64,000 bases of DNA, taken from UBA10649 sp963700255 (GTDB taxonomy: Bacteria > Actinomycetota > Actinomycetes > S36-B12). The notes beneath the pieces are model-generated. The model ran no database searches, had not been told where the DNA came from, and worked only from the letters and a program-made list of their open reading frames with translations. Where the stretch lies: contig CAVOWW010000029.1 in assembly GCA_963700255.1 (NCBI GenBank), positions 131,581 to 195,580 on the forward strand. Reading direction: 5' to 3'. This document shows positions 63,521 through 64,000 of this stretch, one piece after another. Every line of letters begins with the position of its first letter. Positions within the stretch are counted from its first letter, which is position 1. Both the position numbers and the translations under genes were made by a program.

Positions 63521-64000
63521 AGGCTCCACGGCTACCGCCTGGTGGCTTCCCCACGTGGCCCGGGCCGATCTCTGGCAGCAGTCGGGTCACCTGGGGTCTT
63601 ACGCCGAGAGCATGTACCCGGCCATGGAACTGGACGACGGCGACCGCTACATGCTCAAGCCGATGAACTGCCCCTTCCACATCCTGATCTACAAGAGCGG
63701 CTGCGTCACTATCGCGAGCTGCCGTTGCGCTTGGCCGAGTTCGGCACCGTGTATCGCTACGAGCGCTCCGGCGTCCTCCATGGCCTGCTGCGCGTCCGCG
63801 GCTTCACCCAGGACGACGCTCACATCTTCTGCATGGAGAGCCAGATCGGGGAGGAGCTGCAGGGCCTGCTCGACTTCTGGCTGCTGATGGTGCTGCGCGA
63901 CTTCGGCTTCGAGCAGTTCGAGGCCGACCTGTCCACCCGGCCGGACAAGTTCGTCGGCCGGCCCGACTTGTGGGATCGGGCGACGGCGGCCCTGGGCGAT
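63515..64000 (+). CDS. thrS: Threonyl-tRNA synthetase, internal fragment, frameshifts
   Basis: A class II aminoacyl-tRNA synthetase core. HGYRLV and, after an indel near 63555, ARADLWQQSGHLGSYAESMY lead into DRYMLKPMNCPFHILIYKSG, with the zinc-binding Cys of NCPFH. After a second shift near 63705, HYRELPLRLAEFGTVYRYER and RVRGFTQDDAHIF give motif 2. FEADLSTRPDKFVG follows and the frame runs off the window end. It charges tRNA-Thr. The host organism of this fragment is uncertain. Confidence 0.9.

Overview
The window is not one continuous genome. It reads as three pieces joined end to end. Bases 1 to about 45,935 come from a high-GC actinobacterium (class Actinomycetia; I cannot place the order). 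Evidence is the conserved set of actinobacterial families (SepH, DUF3093, DUF3159, DUF3710, DUF4193, DUF4235, DUF5998, a DUF222-HNH protein), many GTG starts and overlapping stop/start codons. Bases 45,935 to about 63,500 come from a member of Planctomycetota (flagellar export genes fliOPQR-flhB, an LTxxQ secreted protein, a sulfatase/NoeA-like methyltransferase operon, a pst operon with two divergent pstB genes, and several families of palindromic intergenic repeats). The last 500 bases hold a piece of threonyl-tRNA synthetase of uncertain origin. At both joins the flanking genes are cut in mid-sequence. A third break, where the 3' tail of an HD-domain gene abuts phoU, lies near 60,560.

Actinobacterial part, left to right: the end of a fatty-acid beta-oxidation multifunctional protein; dxs (isoprenoid precursors); a membrane diguanylate cyclase; a DUF222-HNH protein; aconitase with a palindromic operator upstream; a TadG/TadE-like pilus pair; a TrmA/RlmD-type RNA methyltransferase; a KimA-like K+/amino-acid permease facing two TrkA-like regulators; a housekeeping run (DUF3159, OB-fold protein, DUF3710, dut, thioesterase, DUF3093, DUF4235, DUF4193, gamma carbonic anhydrase, IMPase, MFS, sepH, tdk, phosphodiesterase, DUF5998, MFS); a GNAT/acyl-CoA-ligase fusion; a pseudouridine catabolic pair psuG-psuK; a ParC/GyrA subunit; a sucrase/ferredoxin-like protein; and a lipoprotein.

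The most interesting part is a minus-strand operon from the join at 45,932 down to 36,882. In transcription order it encodes an extradiol ring-cleavage dioxygenase (N-terminal half lost at the join), a histidine phosphatase, the two subunits of a phenylphosphate-synthase-like enzyme (ATP-grasp subunit and swivelling phosphohistidine subunit), a Rieske oxygenase, a small zinc-ribbon protein, a 2-keto-4-pentenoate-hydratase-like enzyme, a HAD phosphatase and an FprA-type ferredoxin reductase. I infer an aerobic aromatic pathway in which the substrate is phosphorylated, oxidised, dephosphorylated, ring-cleaved and hydrated. It resembles the CreHI phosphorylation logic of cresol degradation, but with a Rieske oxygenase in place of a P450.

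Single-base frameshifts are common. From 1 to 39 kb they occur every few kb, including in dxs, acnA and the RNA methyltransferase. From 39.4 to 50 kb and from 60 to 64 kb they occur roughly every 200-400 bases. Their presence in essential genes, and the fact that corrected frames end exactly on ATGA or TGATG couplings, argue for sequencing or assembly indels rather than gene decay. Coordinates of such genes span the whole inferred gene across the shifts. I saw no rRNA, tRNA, CRISPR array or complete mobile element.
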